A stretch of 64,000 nucleotides of DNA, taken from Marsupella aquatica. Taxonomy: Eukaryota; Marchantiophyta. The notes beneath the pieces were generated by a model. The model was not told the origin of the DNA, ran no database searches, and saw nothing but the letters and a program-made list of their open reading frames with translations. Shown here in pieces: positions 17,288 through 30,005 of the stretch. Position 1 is the first letter of the stretch. Every line of letters begins with the position of its first letter. The stretch lies in NCBI GenBank assembly GCA_973895155.1, contig OZ316893.1, forward strand, positions 10,168,001 to 10,232,000. Direction: 5' to 3'. The translations under genes were made by a program, and so were the position numbers.

Positions 17288-19952
17288 ATGGGTTCGGAGA
17301 ACGGGAATTCGAATGACACAGGAACAATGGTTCGGGAGAACGGGCATTCGAATGGCGGAGAGAAGAAGGCCAAGAAGGCGCATGTGCTGTTTGTGACCAT
17401 AGCATATCCGGGTCACTTCGGTCCCAAGGTGCAGCTGCTGTATCACCTGGAAGCAAAGTATCCGGGGCTGACAGTGACTGTGTGGGGAAACAAGGACCGA
17501 ATCGCAGACCTGCAGAAGCTGCAGCTCAAAGGTGATCTGAAGGGCCTTGACCTGCGCTTGGAGCAAACTTTCGGCGAGATTCCTGTGTACACTCCGGACC
17601 CCAAATTCCCACTTCGGGCGGCCACCACCAGCCCCAAATGCTTCGAGGAATGCCAGTCATTCCGAGAAAAGCTGGTCGCGCAGAAGGATGCTCCTGGCGG
17701 ACCTACGGCAATCGTTGGTGATACATTTCAGCACTGGTCCAAGGTTGGTGTTCCGAACACGCAAAGCCGTCACATCGTAGCAATATACTCTTCTTGCACA
17801 TCGATCATGTAGCTTACTTTGATCCTTCTACAAGGACTAAGGGGGCATCCTATATTCGAAGAACATCCAGGTCAGCTACTAGTGCGGTTTCGAAAGCTTC
17901 ACTTTTTCGGATAGAGGAAGCCCCTTTAGTCGTTATAGAAGTATAACTTCTTCATTGCTTCAAAAGAAGAAAGTTCGGGTTATTGAACTCACGGGCTAAG
18001 GTCAATCTTAACTACTGACGGACACGACGTATGTTTTGTGTCTTAAAAGGGTCATCAGTTCATTTGCAGTGCCGATTTCCCAACTGCATCCTCAAAAGAT
18101 GGCTTCCGAGTTGGAGTTGTTGATCATTAGGGGCCCTCGTAATTTGTTCCCGACATCCGTAGAATTTTTTTAGTGGTTTCATTGTCCGCGTTGGGTAGCC
18201 ACGAGAATTATGTGCAATTATGCAACTTATCGAGCTTTAATTGTCCGTGGAAAATAATTGAATTCCATTCACTGGATGCAGGATTTAGCGGACGAGTTAG
18301 GTGTTCCTTTGTACACGTACTTCACGGCCAGCCCTTTAATGCTCGTAAATTGTGTGCACCGTTCCGCGATGATTGAAGCCGGGATACATCCCCTGACATC
18401 ACCGAATTTGAATGACCTCCCGGAACCCACTTTCCCGGGACTTCCATCTGTTCGCATTCGAGATCTCACAGAAGAGGTATTTTTCTTTGAGGAGTACTAT
18501 AAGGAATTCATAGAGCGGACCAAACGGGCCTCGGCCATTTTGCTTAATACCTCAGAAGAGCTGGATTCACTGGGAGGATCGATTACTGCCGTGAGGAAAC
18601 TCTGGCCCTCGACCAGGATTTTACCCATCGGCCCTTCCCTGCAGTATCCCGGGTTCGGTAAAGTTTACGCTTCCAGCGTGACCTTCAGCAATTGTTTACA
18701 ATGGTTAGACACTCATGCAAAGAATACCGTCCTTTACGTGGCATTTGGAAGCTTGGGAGCGATTCCAAAGGAGTCCATTATAGAGTTGGCAGCTGGGATT
18801 GAAGCGAGTGGAGTGCCGTTCCTGTGGGCGCTCAGGGTACCTGCAACATCGGGTCTGTCCGAGTGGCTTCCTGAAGGATTTCTAGAGCGAACTAAAGGGC
18901 AGGGCATCATCGAAACAGGTTGGGCTCCTCAGGTCAGGATCTTAGCTCATCCTTCCACTGGTGGCTTCTTGTCTCACAGCGGGTGGAACTCAACGTTGGA
19001 GAGCCTTTGTGCGGGTGTGCCCGTCATCTCCTGGCCTTTGTCAGCGGAGCAACCCATGAACGCCAGGTCAGTCTTCTACTCTTTAGTCTACTGAAAATTG
19101 AACTTAATCACAAAATGTGAACAGCACAGTATACATTCTTGTCCAAAAGTGACCCGAAAGGCCACGAACTAGGCGAAGGTGGCCGCGACATTATAACATT
19201 ATAATGATGACTGCTGATTCTTGGAAAGTAAGTTGACGGAATGGCGTCGGTGTCTTTTATTTGGCAGCCAATTCATCTGAAGATCATGCCCACTGCAGCA
19301 ACAAGATTAGTGAATCACAAATCTGGGTTGGCCAATAGATTATACCGGAATTAACTGATCGAAGCGTTAGCCTAACGCTCTGGTCCGACCTTGTCGAGCC
19401 GGTCTTGGGAAATTGTGCCCCATTGGACGGGATTGGGTCAAAGCCATTGGCAATAGTTGTTAAGTTGTTGATTCTCAGAGCAGGAAACCCTGAAATTCGT
19501 TGTTGAGGCTGGGACATCATACGTTTTGCATGCATCCATAGGTGCCTATCCACTTGGGAACTAATTTTCTGACTGGAGGGTGGAGTTATTTGCATCCAGA
19601 CGTGCTGCATCCATCAGCAGCTATCAAAAAGAACAAAATGCTTAAGGTTTTGTAACTGGCTCTCTGGTGACTTGTGAATCGGTGCGTTGGTGTGGGCAGG
19701 TTCATAGCGGATGTAGCCAAGGTGGGATCGGCGATTTGTTATTTCAAGGATAAGGATCATGACAGTTTCGAAGACATCACACGGGAGGCAGTGACGAAGG
19801 CAGTGAGGCAGCTCATGTTAGAGAAGAAGGGGGAGGAGTTAAGGAAAAACGCTGGAAAGGCACAAAAGTTATTGCTTGCTGATGTGGCGGAAGGGGGGCA
19901 TTCTTATAACAACTTGCATTTACTTCTTGACGAATTGGCCAGCGGGAGATGA
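17288..19952 (+). CDS. Family-1 UDP-glycosyltransferase, copy 1
   Basis: This enzyme transfers sugar from a UDP-sugar to a small-molecule acceptor in the cytosol. Exons 17288-17743, 18282-19066 and 19700-19952 join with GT-AG introns and give 497 residues, a typical UGT length. The ATG at 17288 aligns with the start of copy 2; a TTG further upstream was rejected. The N-terminal half has the catalytic His (AYPGHFGP, His43) and the partner Asp (VGDTFQHW, Asp145). The PSPG box spans residues 366-409 (WAPQVRILAHPSTGGFLSHS ... GWNSTLES ... WPLSAEQ) and ends in Gln, the residue usual in UDP-glucose users. The acceptor is unknown. No stops or frameshifts are seen. Intron 2 is 633 bp, against 3.2 kb in copy 2. 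Confidence 0.93.
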
Positions 19953-20463
19953 AGGAGAGCCGACTGGCTTCAGTGGTCACAATTCATTCTGACCAAACAA
20001 TAGCTGCCTTCCAACTGTAGTTTCGCTCAAGCAATCATCAGTCGGCTGAATTGAAGATCTATCGCGCTTTTAGACATTGATCCCAAAGTGGAAGGAGGTC
20101 TAGAGCTGGCTGACGCTTCAAAGTCAAACCAGAACGTAATAAAGCGACACCACCACAATGCAGAGCGGAATTTCCGCATACATGACTCCCTAAAAATTGT
20201 ACCATTCCTCATCTTGTAAAAACAACACTCGAAGTATAGAGTGCTCATTCCTTTTGTCTTGAACGGAAATGAGCCAGAACACTTACTAGACTCTCCCAGT
20301 CCAATACACTATACCAGTCCAATACACTATACCGTGTCTAAGTGCAGGCTCCCGGGTAGACACCCCGAGCCTGAAGTGATACACAGTATGCGCACTAAGT
20401 AATAAGTGCATGATCTTCATATCCTGCAATTGTGGGTATGTGCCAGCATTCAAATTGGTGCAC
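19953..20463. other. 3' flank of UGT copy 1
   Basis: No gene is visible. The first 60 bases resemble the 3' flank of UGT copy 2 (44722-44780) and are probably 3' untranslated region. An 18-bp direct repeat, CCAGTCCAATACACTATA, occurs twice near 20297-20332. Confidence 0.6.
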
Positions 20464-20874
20464 TTAGAGCATCTCCACCGGGGCCAGCAAATAGCCCCAT
20501 AACCTCCATTTAGGCATATGGAGATTTGGTATATGCCGGCAAGGCGACCCACCGGCACCCTGCAACCCCTAAACTGATGGCAGCCCCCTGAAAATTTCCA
20601 GACCCTGACCGCCACATTCATACGTGTTGGCGGTCAGAGACTGTGCCCCCATTTTGACCTCCAGAAGGATCGACGGATGAAATCTGTACACGGGGCGCAA
20701 TCCGGCTGAAGTTTAAGTTCCCGCTTGGAGAGCTTCCCACACTCCACAACCATTTTCGTGCGAATCTAGCTTTTTGTCGTGCGACACTGTGTTGCACAGA
20801 GCTTCTGTCCTGCAACACTGTGCTACACACAGACCTCGTGAAGAGCATACCTCGCGACTAAGAAATCTTCCAGC

Positions 20875-21904
20875 ATGGCGAGCAGTCGAGGGAAAAACTA
20901 TTCCGAAAGCGAGTTGAAGCAGCTATGCTACAGCGTGCTTCATGTTTCACAAGACCCATTGATTGGAACTGGGCAGAGAGCAGAGAAATTTTGGGATAGA
21001 GTTGCTGAACATTACCATAAAAACAAGGGGCGTGAATTCGAGACTAGGGGAAAGAAATCATTGGAAGGGAAGTGGGCGGACGGCAAACACGATGTCCAAA
21101 AGTTTATAGGTACATATCAACAAGTTGATGGTAGACAAGTTTCTGGGACAAATACAGACGACACATTCAAGTTGGCGAAGGAGTTGTATAGAAAAAATCA
21201 TCCCAAGAATAGGAGCTTCTCTTTTGATTGTTGTTATTACATTTTGAAGGATTGTCCCAGGTTCATGAATCCAGAGAACGAAATGCCGAGAGGGACAAGC
21301 AAGAAACAAGCAAGAAATTTCGCAGAAGGAGAGTCCGACTGCAGAGGTCGTGGAATTGGATGACGACTCTGCCCCAACAGCCTTCAATGAGGACACTAAA
21401 TCCAATCAGTGTTCAACCAGGAAGAGGCCCACTGGAAATCAAGCAGCAAAGGATGAGTTGAAGAGAATGAGGATGCATGAAGATGCCCTGAAAATGTCAG
21501 CACAGGCTCAGAAGGACATGGCGGCTACAAATACCATGCGCTCTTTGGCATACCAAAACAATTCAATGTTGGCCATGCTGAGCTTTCCTACTGACAACAT
21601 GAGCCCAGACATGCGTAGGTTGTGGGAGGACTGGAAAATGGCAGAGTCAATTAAGTTGATGCAACGGGTTGCTCAACAGAATGCAACGTCGAGCATGCCT
21701 ACACCGCAATTTCCACATGTGCCACCTGCAGGATGTCCATCTCCACATGTGCCACTTGTATCGCCAGTGGAACCAACTCCACCTGCATTTGAAACTCCAG
21801 CCCCAGCTCCTGCGAGAGAGGAAGACCAGGAAGCTGCAGATCTAGAAGCTCTATTCCATGTGCAAGAGAGAGAAAATCAAGAACTAGTAGATGCTCAATT
21901 GTGA
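20875..21904 (+). pseudogene. Harbinger ORF1, Myb/SANT-like DNA-binding protein, frameshifted
   Basis: The first frame (20875-21363) encodes a Myb/SANT-like domain: YSESELKQLCYSVLHVSQD, GTGQRAEKFWDRVAEHYHK and SLEGKWADGKHDVQKF. The second frame (about 21310-21904) continues with a VVELDDDSAPT segment, a helical Lys/Arg/Met-rich region (AKDELKRMRMHEDALKMSA) and a Pro-rich acidic tail. The join needs a change of one base between about 21310 and 21350. A single-base insertion is the simplest reading; a short intron is less likely. In active elements this protein binds the TIR region and helps the nuclease enter the nucleus. Confidence 0.8.
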
Positions 21905-22516
21905 GATTTTAAAATAAATCCATCCGAATTTTAGATTCTGATTTTCTGTACAGAATCGCCCCTACTTGGTGAGCTCATTGTAACTTGAAATGTGCAAATA
22001 AAAAGTGGGATTAGACTTTGTGTCACATTTTTTGCTCATGTCGTGTGGATGCTCCAATTTCGAATGAATGTAATTCTTAATCACCATTCAGGATTTACAA
22101 ATTAGCTGAAAATAAGGAGTACAAAATTCTGGGAAACATTTTTATTCATCCATCCTGAATTACAATGAGCATTGGCCAACAGTAGTCGGGCCTTGAGCTC
22201 AGTCCACATAGAGAACTAGTAAAATTGATCCCTAATTGAAAAATTAAAATGCCTCACACTAAAGGCTCGGTTGCCAGCCATGGAGCCAGCATTCAGTAGC
22301 TCTCTCCCATCCTCCACTCTTTCCTTCCTCGCCATTACCCACTGTATTTCAGCAGCAGTGTCACGTTATTAAGCTGCAGTTGAGAAAAACCTCAATCTAC
22401 AAATTAAGGTGCTGATTAGAGAAACCTGAACAGAGCACTTGGCTGGAAGAAAATGCAAAATTGGAATGAGAAGACATTGTAGATTGAATTCCCGATTGAA
22501 TTGAAACCCACAAGAC

Positions 22517-23790
22517 CTAAAAATTGTTGTACCTTGCACCCTTCGAATTCCACAAATGATCCACAAGGTCATTTCTTAGCTTGAAATGTGCCTCTTTGTC
22601 ATGGATTTGCTTTGTGGCTTCCAAGAATTGTAACCATGGTACCAAGCCTCTTCTGAGAGGTGGTGGACGAATGTTCAAATAGGGAGTGAAATTTTCATGC
22701 CTTTCATCCTCCAATATCATATTGTGGAGTATCACAGAAGCCATTAAGATATTTGTGAGGTTACTCACAAACCATGACCGTGCAGGCCTCTTGACAATTT
22801 CAAATCTGGCCTGCAGAACTCCAAAAGCCCTCTCGACATCTTTCCTGGCCGCCTCTTGGCATTTTGCAAAATGTCTCAATTTCTCAGATTGTGGGGCATG
22901 CACAATAGAAATGAACATAGCCCACTCTGGGTAAATGCCATCTACCAGCAAATAGGCTTGATTGTATTCTACTCCATTAACATGAAATGAGGTATTGGGA
23001 GATTCATTTGCCAACCACTCATTCAGGATAGGGGATCTATCCAAAACATTAATGTCATTGTTCCCTCTGGCAAGCCCAAAAAAGCATGCCAAATCCACAA
23101 TTCCTGGTCAGCAATTGCCTCTAAAATGAGGGACTTGGCTTTATCTTTGTCCTGGTATTGACCATGCCAAGCCACTGGACAATTTTTCCATTCCCAATAC
23201 ATGCAATCCAAAGACCCAAACATCCCAGGAAATCCTCTTTGTTGGTTGATGGCTAAATTTCTACTCCAGTCCTCCCCTGTTGGCTTTCACAGATAGACAG
23301 GCTCATACAAATGTCTGATTGCTCTCACAAATCTATACAAAGACTCCAAAGCTGTGCTTTCTGCAATCCTGTAGTACTCATCCATGGCATCTGCACCTAT
23401 CCCATATGCCATCTGTCGTAATGCTGCAGTAATTTTCTGATGAGGAGAGAGACCAGGTTGCCTTGTTGCATCAAATTTCAATTCAAAATAATTGTCATGT
23501 GCACAGACTGCTGGGAGGATTTTTCTGAATAACCTAGAACTCATATGGTACCTCCTTCTGAATTTCAGCTCATCATACGTGGGATGCTCTGCAAAGTAGT
23601 CATTGTATAAGTCTTCAGCACCTTTTTCTCTCTTCCTATCAAGATTTGCAGCTTTTCCCGCCCTTGACCCTCCATGCTTCCTCTTTCTTGAAGAGGAAAC
23701 GCTGATCGACTGGATCGACAGAGGTCCATTGAAGAGAATTGGCTCCCAAAAGCTATCTTCCTCTTCCCATATTTCTTCCTCTTCCTCCAT
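22517..23790 (-). pseudogene. Harbinger transposase (DDE nuclease), broken
   Basis: The protein starts at an ATG at 23790 with an acidic N-terminus, followed by a helical region (FRRRYHMSSRLFRKIL). The DDE residues are all visible: Asp in GSLDCMYWEW, Asp in LVDGIYPEW and Glu in KDVERAFGVLQARF. Two lesions break it. TGA at 23287-23289 follows HLYEPVYL and is one C-to-T change from CGA, in a CpG context. In addition, a run of six T (coding strand, 23078-23083) is one base short of what the frame needs, shifting frame between IWHAF and FGLARGNNDINVLD. The coding frame ends at 22517. Confidence 0.88.
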
Positions 23791-24154
23791 AAACTTTTGC
23801 AGATTATCTCATCATGTCCTTCTGGCTCCATGGCGAACTGTTGGCTGCAAGTTGCAAGTGAACGCAATCCACAATCAAAAGCTTGTATTCGCGAGCCTTT
23901 CGCAGATTGCCAAGAAAGCTTTGCATGAGCGCAAAAATCTGCGCACTACGTCGACTGTTTCTCAAGCCAAACCACGGGTTGTTTAAACTAACACGTAGTT
24001 CAAACCACGGTTATCATATGGAGGCCAGATTTTGCGGGGTGCCGGTAGGGATTACTAAGGAGGGTCTCGGGCCAATATGCTTCAGACCTGAATAAAGGCA
24101 AGGAAAATTTTTGCGATAGGGGCCGAACGAGCCCAACGGGTGGAGATGCTCTTA

Positions 24155-25030
24155 TGCACGAAACCTCGCAAGTTTGATCGGTGTGCAGTGTCAAAGGATA
24201 AGGGCATGTGCTTGATGTTTGTGTGAAAGGGCCCAAACCCGATAGTAACTTAGTGATGACTTATAATTGCGTATATAAGTAGAAAGACAAGTAGGTGTAG
24301 TAAAAGTGTTTGGATTTTCAAATTTTTTATTTTTGTTAGTTCTAATAAATGGATGCCACAACCGGAGGCCGGAGTTGAGAGGGGTGTCGGGCGGTGATGT
24401 ATGACAAGGGAACCATTGAGGGGGTACAAGGAGGCCACAAGGCAACCCAAGGACTTGGAGCTAAGGTGTGGGCATCTTGGAGGGGTGGGGGCTGGTCGGA
24501 GGCTCCACATAAGGCGCAAAATGGGAAGAATGACCAAAATATAGAAAACGGTGAAACTTAAAACAGACGTTGCTGCGCTAGTACTATTCCAAACATGGTC
24601 ATGTTTGGATTCATTTTGAAGCCCTCAATGAGCCCCATGCGAAACTGAGGTTCTCTAGTTGATTTTAGGTCTATATCAAACAGTGACATCTCAAGGGACC
24701 TCAACGCCCGTAAAACAACAAACTAGGCAATCTTGAAGTAGTGATGGTGGGAGGGCGAAGGGGTTCTCACACTTGTGTTCCCCTTACCCTTTGTGTGGTC
24801 CTCACATGGTTTTTGTTCTCTTTCCCTTCCCCACTCCGTAGAGGGGCACTCTGTAGAAGAACACATCTGTAGAAGGGGCCCTCACACTTTCTTCCTTCCC
24901 TTCTTTCTCTTTTCTCACTTGTGGGGTTTCCACCCATACCTAAACCCTAAACCCTTTCCCTCTTGTGCTTGCTTTGAACGTGTGTACGGACCCTGGTTAT
25001 ACAAACATCAGATTTTCGACCATCTCAAAA
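24155..25030. other. Intergenic stretch
   Basis: I see no gene. A telobox-like CCTAAACCCTAAACCC occurs near 24940. The open frames here are low-complexity and unsupported. Confidence 0.55.
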
Positions 25031-26060
25031 TCAGGAGTCTATGGGCTTGTTGGAAAGAGCTCGTCGAGCTGAATCCAACGATGTGTCACATGGCCAAAAC
25101 GGAGGTAAGACGAGGGAGATACGATAAAATCGCGTTTTTTGAGAATACGTGGGTTTTGAGGCCGTACGGACGTCCGTACGGAAGGAGGTCCTGGCTTTGC
25201 AAGGGAAGGAGGAGGTAGTAGCACATACGGGGAAACCGTGATCCGTGTTTTGCAAAGCCGGGGGAAACGTGTTGTACGGACGAAACGAAGGGAGACAGTG
25301 CCCCGTAAAAACTTAAACGATCATATCTTGGCCGTTTGACCTCCGTTTTGTGCACCGTTTATGGAGCCGTGATCAGGAAGAAGAGGGCTCCTCAGATATG
25401 TTTTCATAAATGAATTCTGAGAAAATTTTAGTTTCGACAATTATAGGGGCCCCCTCCTTTTACAACGAACCGGTGGTGGCGAACAGGAGGATCGGGGCTC
25501 AAGCCAAGGCACCGTGAGTGAGGAGGAGGAGGACTGATGAGGAGACCAACTCACGGGGCTCAAGCCAAGGCACCGTGAGTGAGGAGGAAGAAGACTGATG
25601 AGGAGACCAACTCACGGGGCTCAAGTCAGGGCACCGTGAGTGAGGAGGAGGACTGATGAGGAGACCAACTCACAGGACTCAAGCCATGGCACCGTGAGTG
25701 AGGAGGAGGAGGACTAGGGTAGCCGTACGGACCTATTGTACGACCTCTGGATTTTAAAATTTTTGGAAGGGTGCACTCATGGGCTTGTTGGAAAGAGCTC
25801 GCGGAGCTGATTCCATCAAGAGGCGGCGCTCCTCAAACGGAGCCAGGATGAGTAAATTAGGGTCCGACGTAGTTGGTAAGTAAGTGATACTGAAACGGCC
25901 ATAACTTGGTCGTTTGGTGTCCGTTTCGAGAGCGGTTTTGTGATTCATGATCAGGGGGAGTAGGGCTACCCAGGGGTGAGCTCAGAGGTGCAATCAGAGT
26001 GGCACCTAGTTTCGGCAATTATGGGGTCCCGTGCATTTTTTGCGGTTCACGAAGTGATGT
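25031..26060. repeat. Duplicated LTR-like repetitive sequence
   Basis: A block starting ATGGGCTTGTTGGAAAGAGC occurs at 25041 and again at 25779 (738 bp apart). Each is followed by a GGCCGTTTGACCTCCGTTTT-like segment (25330; 25905) and a TTTCGRCAATTATRGGG segment (25432; 26011). The style resembles untranslated or LTR regions of plant retrotransposons, but I find neither ends nor coding sequence. Confidence 0.5.
25494..25717. repeat. 61-bp tandem array, four units
   Basis: Units starting GGGGCTCAAGCCAAGGCACC lie at 25494, 25555 and 25616, with a diverged last unit at 25674. The period is 61, 61 and 58 bp. The unit contains GTGAGTGAGGAGGAGGAGGA and CTGATGAGGAGACCAACTCA. Confidence 0.92.
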
Positions 26061-28600
26061 TGGGACGCCGTCAAAGGCACCGTCGGTCCCATTGTTAGAT
26101 TAGGGTTTTAGGAGCATGTGTGTGCCGCATGCTTTAGGATTAGGGATTTTCTTGTGTGAAAGTTTATGCAGGGTTTTAGCGGCGCCGCTAGGGTGGCCGC
26201 CACCATGGTGATCCCGTGAGGGGTGCTTTGGTGTTTTTTTTCAGTATTTAGGGGGAGAGCCCCGGAGTAGTGAGGGGGGGAACTCAGTCTAGTGTTTGCT
26301 TAGGGAAGTTAGCTAATAGCCAGAAGATGGAATCAAGCCAGAGTAGTGAGGTAGAGGTGTAGCACTTGCCCCAGTGAGGCAGTAGTTGGGCAGACGGCAG
26401 GAGGCTGGGGTTGTCCTTGCAATATGTTACAACGTTTTGCCAAAAGATATGGATTGGTTTGATTCCTCAAGTTTTGGTGTGGTGTTACCTTTTCTGGTTC
26501 ACGATTGTGTTCTTTCCCCAAGAAGCGTCTAAGGAATCCTTGCACGGTTTGGTCAATTATGTGAGTAGGAGGGGTGGTGACAGCACTCCACCGACGACCA
26601 GTAGGAGTGTGTGTGTGGCGTAGTCCATGGGACTTGATCAAAAGCAGAGCGGCTAGTCGGTAGACTTGATCAAAAATTACATTTCCGGGAGCGGAAATAA
26701 ACATACTCATCCTACATGCAATAGAATCCTAATAGCGTCCCTCCACGTTCCCGTCATACGATAACAAACGATTTTAGTATGAGTAAATACGTATTTGTCG
26801 TGTAAATCATTTGATAAGCAGGTGACAGTTTGGCAGGTTAAATTTGCACCATAAAATGTATGAAGGTGTGAAAATTGAAGCAAATTGCAATGTTACTCCA
26901 TGACACACAATCAAATTCTGTTGCTTGTGCTTACAAATGTCTGGCTTCTACTTGTGGCTCAAGGTTGTCAACTTCTTTCCCCCCATGATGATAGCACTTT
27001 AGAGAACAGTGTGCTGCCACACATTGTGTCCCTGGTTGGCTGTTGCTCTTTGTCAGTCCTAAACCTCTAAACCTCGATGCACTTCACATTCTCTCATGTA
27101 AACCTTGTGATTCTGCTCTCAGGTCACACCCATAAATCTCTCCTACCCTAAACCCTCGTACAGGCCCTGCCTGAATGCTTTAGTGCACACTTGTACTCTA
27201 TCTGTTTGTATGCAGCACTTATAAATAAAAGCATGACCTTCCAACATTCTCCTGATTGTTTGTAGCCTCTTTCAGTCAATTTGGCCTACTAGGTTTGTAG
27301 TATCAGTTGCACAACAACTTCAATTGTTGCCTTATGCCAACCCCCTCTCCGAATGAACTCTAGTATAGCTGTTGTGCAGGTTAATTATTCAGGGTGTTCT
27401 TTGTTGCAGAATGGATAGAGTCATGACAGAGTACAATCTTAGGCAACAAAACAGCAACCAAAAAGTGCCTTTGCCACCTAGGCCCAAATTATTCAAGGTC
27501 TTGCATAAAATTGATAATTTGTAGCTTAGGCCCAAACTACTACTAACTGCACTCCTCAAAAATGATACTTTCTTTGCTTACTTACTTAGGCACAAACTAC
27601 TCAAGCTCTCCTTCACAAAAGTGAAATTATTCAGGCCATCTTCACAAACTAAGCTGAATTTTTTCACATAAGTGATAATTCATTGCTAAAACGCAAACTA
27701 ATTGAAGGAGTCATCACCAAATTGGGGTGACATTATGTACTCCATGGGAATGGCAGGGCCAATGTCTCACATCCATCCAAGCTTTGCTTTATCTTGAGCA
27801 TACATATTTATTTCATGCTCTCCCATCCAAAAATGATTCTTCCATGGACAGTACACAGAAACCACACAATTGGGATGGACTAATTAGGAATATTCCTTGT
27901 GACATTGTGAGTACAATGCAGTCCATCTGAGTTGCAAAAATCCATGGGAGTATTTTGACAAATTTAGAGGTCAATCTGAGATTCATTTCCTTCCCATCCC
28001 TTGCCAAATAATTTAATATCATTTAATTTGGGTTTACATCTGAACGAGTTAACTTTTAAAATATATTCTCTTAAAATGGTTATATTATTGTGGACATGAC
28101 TTTGGTTGTTGGCTTTTATAATGAGGCATGATAGTGTGGTTGGCTCATCGCAAACATAGAGTAGAAGAGGATGGAGCAGCACACAAGATAATTATTGCAG
28201 TGTTACCTTGTACATGTTCAAGAGCCTACATACTCAAGGTGGTTATCTTGAATGTCCTTTCAGATATAGTTGCATAACTTGGCTACTCTACCACATAGCC
28301 CCAACACCAAGCTAATCTATGGTCCAGGCACCAGGATGACCATCCAGAATGGGCTAAGTATGGGCAGACTAGAGAACAAGGGAGCCTATATTACTGTAAC
28401 AAGTATGCGCTCAGCCAGGTTGTCGCGCAAGTGACTCGGACTAGTAACGGGAGCTGTTTGGGCCATGAGCAAGGCTAGGCTCAGGGCGGACCGTTCTAGA
28501 CCCAGAGATGGACACCGGTTTTCAGGGTTTGAGGTAATGAGAGCTCCTCATAGCCTTGAGTGCAATGAAATGAAGCTCATGTGATGAACGCTTAACACAT
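26061..28600. other. Intergenic stretch, no gene seen
   Basis: The sequence is moderately AT-rich with only short, unrelated open frames. At 27850-27980 there is a copy of a dispersed repeat also found at 61108-61262. Confidence 0.55.
27850..27980. repeat. Dispersed short repeat, related to 61108-61262
   Basis: CACAATTGGGATGG, then GAATA...GTACAATGC.GTCCATCTGAGTTGCAAAAA, TCCATGGGAG and TTTTGACAAA are shared with 61108-61262 in the same order. The right part is also found at 13.2, 13.85 and 55.96 kb. Confidence 0.7.
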
Positions 28601-28619
28601 ATGTCTGAGCTGATGGCTA

Positions 28620-30005
28620 GATTTGCCACTTGGGCTCACCCAGGACCTCTGACAAATAATGAGTCCTAAGCATTTGGGCATGAGCCTCTCATCGGCCCAG
28701 TCACAACAGACTAAGGCACTTCCTCTACGGACACCTAAGTAACAAAGAAGTTATGGGCCCAACAAGTTTGCTCGTGTCCAGGTTGCCCAGGGCCAAAATT
28801 AGAGAACCAAAGTTGGTACGGGGGTAACAGGTCACTAAGAGAATATATGAGGGGAGTGGTGCTCTTCTCAATGGGCCAGGGGAAAACTCAAGTCAGGATG
28901 TGTGCATGGCGGTCGTGCTACTAACTGGACATATCAAACAAAAATGACAACAGGAAGCCCATTGGAAAACTTTTGGGGGGCATTATTTGGAGTGCTACCT
29001 CCTCATGATATCATCTTGCCTGTCTTGGGTTATAATTATTACTTTGATCCCCACAGTCTGGACTGGCTATCTTGTTCGCTTGCCAATCTTAGTTACAAAA
29101 CAATCTCTATTTTGTTCCTCGGGGGTTTCACTTCCACAAAAATGGCATATCACGTGCGACGAAGGATAGGGTCATTTTATTGGTTCTAAGGGAAGACTTA
29201 AGAATTTTTGTAGAAGAACAATAGGGTCTTTTAAATTCAATTTTGAGACTTCTAAGAACATTAGGGTCTTTTTAATCCAATTTTTAGAATATTCCAAGAA
29301 TATTCCAACTTTATAGGGGTTAAAAAATAATATTTTTTTCTTACATTTTAGGGGGTCCCAGGCCTCAAAACGTCGCAGGCGATGGGGAGGTCCCCATATA
29401 GTGAGACCCCCGAGTTTTGTTCCCACATACAAGAGCATGAGTTGGAGTAGCCATGTAGAATAGCCTAGCCTGGGTGTTGAAGTCCAAGTGCATCATCCCC
29501 TAGCAATCCTAGTTGAGTTGCCCCCATTCATTGGGGTGGTTATGGGAGTTGGGGCAAGCTACCTAGTTGGGCCATCGGAATGTCTTGGAAGCAAAGCGGC
29601 CAGCTAGTGACAGATAGAAAATAGGGAATCGTGGGCAACACCCGATAAAGGAACTATTAATTTTAGATAAAGAATCGGTGTTAGCCTTAGCTTCAACTTA
29701 TTGCAAGGTCGTGTAGGCCTGGGAAGTTTGATCCATTGACCTACTTATTAATGATTGTTGAGCCTGATGCAAGACAATGGTTTTGAGTTCCTAGATCAAC
29801 AAAGACCAGTTGGTTCATTTTCTTATGCATATTGCAGGGCCATTGAGTGACGAGCGAGTTGAGGAGCAAGACAGTGCGGCTTTGTGTGGGAGTTGTCGTT
29901 GACAATGATAAGGGCACCAGATCACTTGCTTGTGTTGGCACCTGGATACTCAGAGTGCCTAGGCTGGGGTACTGAGTTTGGCAAGGGCACTGAGTGGCTA
30001 CATTC
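28620..30005 (-). repeat. Dispersed repeat R, inverted copy
   Basis: Read on the minus strand, this matches 54000-55085 (plus), for example the segments around CCAAAGTTGG, ATATGAGGGGAGTGG and GATGCACTTGGAC. A hAT-like MITE is inserted in it at 29118-29414. It has no coding frame. It could be a degenerate retrotransposon part; the type is not clear. Confidence 0.65.
29118..29414 (+). mobile_element. hAT-like MITE copy 1 (297 bp)
   Basis: The TIR CTCGGGGGTTTCAC begins at 29118 and GTGAGACCCCCGAG ends at 29414. Both sides are flanked by TTTTGTTC (29110-29117 and 29415-29422), a perfect 8-bp target duplication. The subterminal word TATCACGTGCGA is shared with the other copies. There is no coding capacity. 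Confidence 0.9.

Larger units (their letters stand above)
20467..24151. mobile_element. PIF/Harbinger DNA transposon (3,685 bp)
   Basis: The TIRs are GAGCATCTCCACC at 20467-20479 and its exact reverse complement at 24139-24151. TTA flanks both ends (20464-20466 and 24152-24154), the target duplication expected for PIF/Harbinger. The element has the two usual genes in convergent orientation: a Myb/SANT-like ORF1 (plus) and a DDE nuclease (minus). ORF1 carries one frameshift, and the transposase one stop and one frameshift, so this copy is non-autonomous. Its intact TIRs could still be mobilised by an active relative. Confidence 0.96.

Noticed and set aside
24936-24960. CCTAAACCCTAAACCC as an interstitial telomere
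   Set aside because: Only two units are present; this is a telobox-sized motif, common in plant DNA.
25494-25717. Hammerhead-ribozyme-like CTGATGAG in each 61-bp repeat unit
   Set aside because: CTGATGAG matches the first core element, but the required GAAA core element and pairing stem II are absent.
25494-25717. CRISPR-like array
   Set aside because: Units are contiguous without unique spacers and the DNA is plant nuclear; it is an ordinary tandem repeat.
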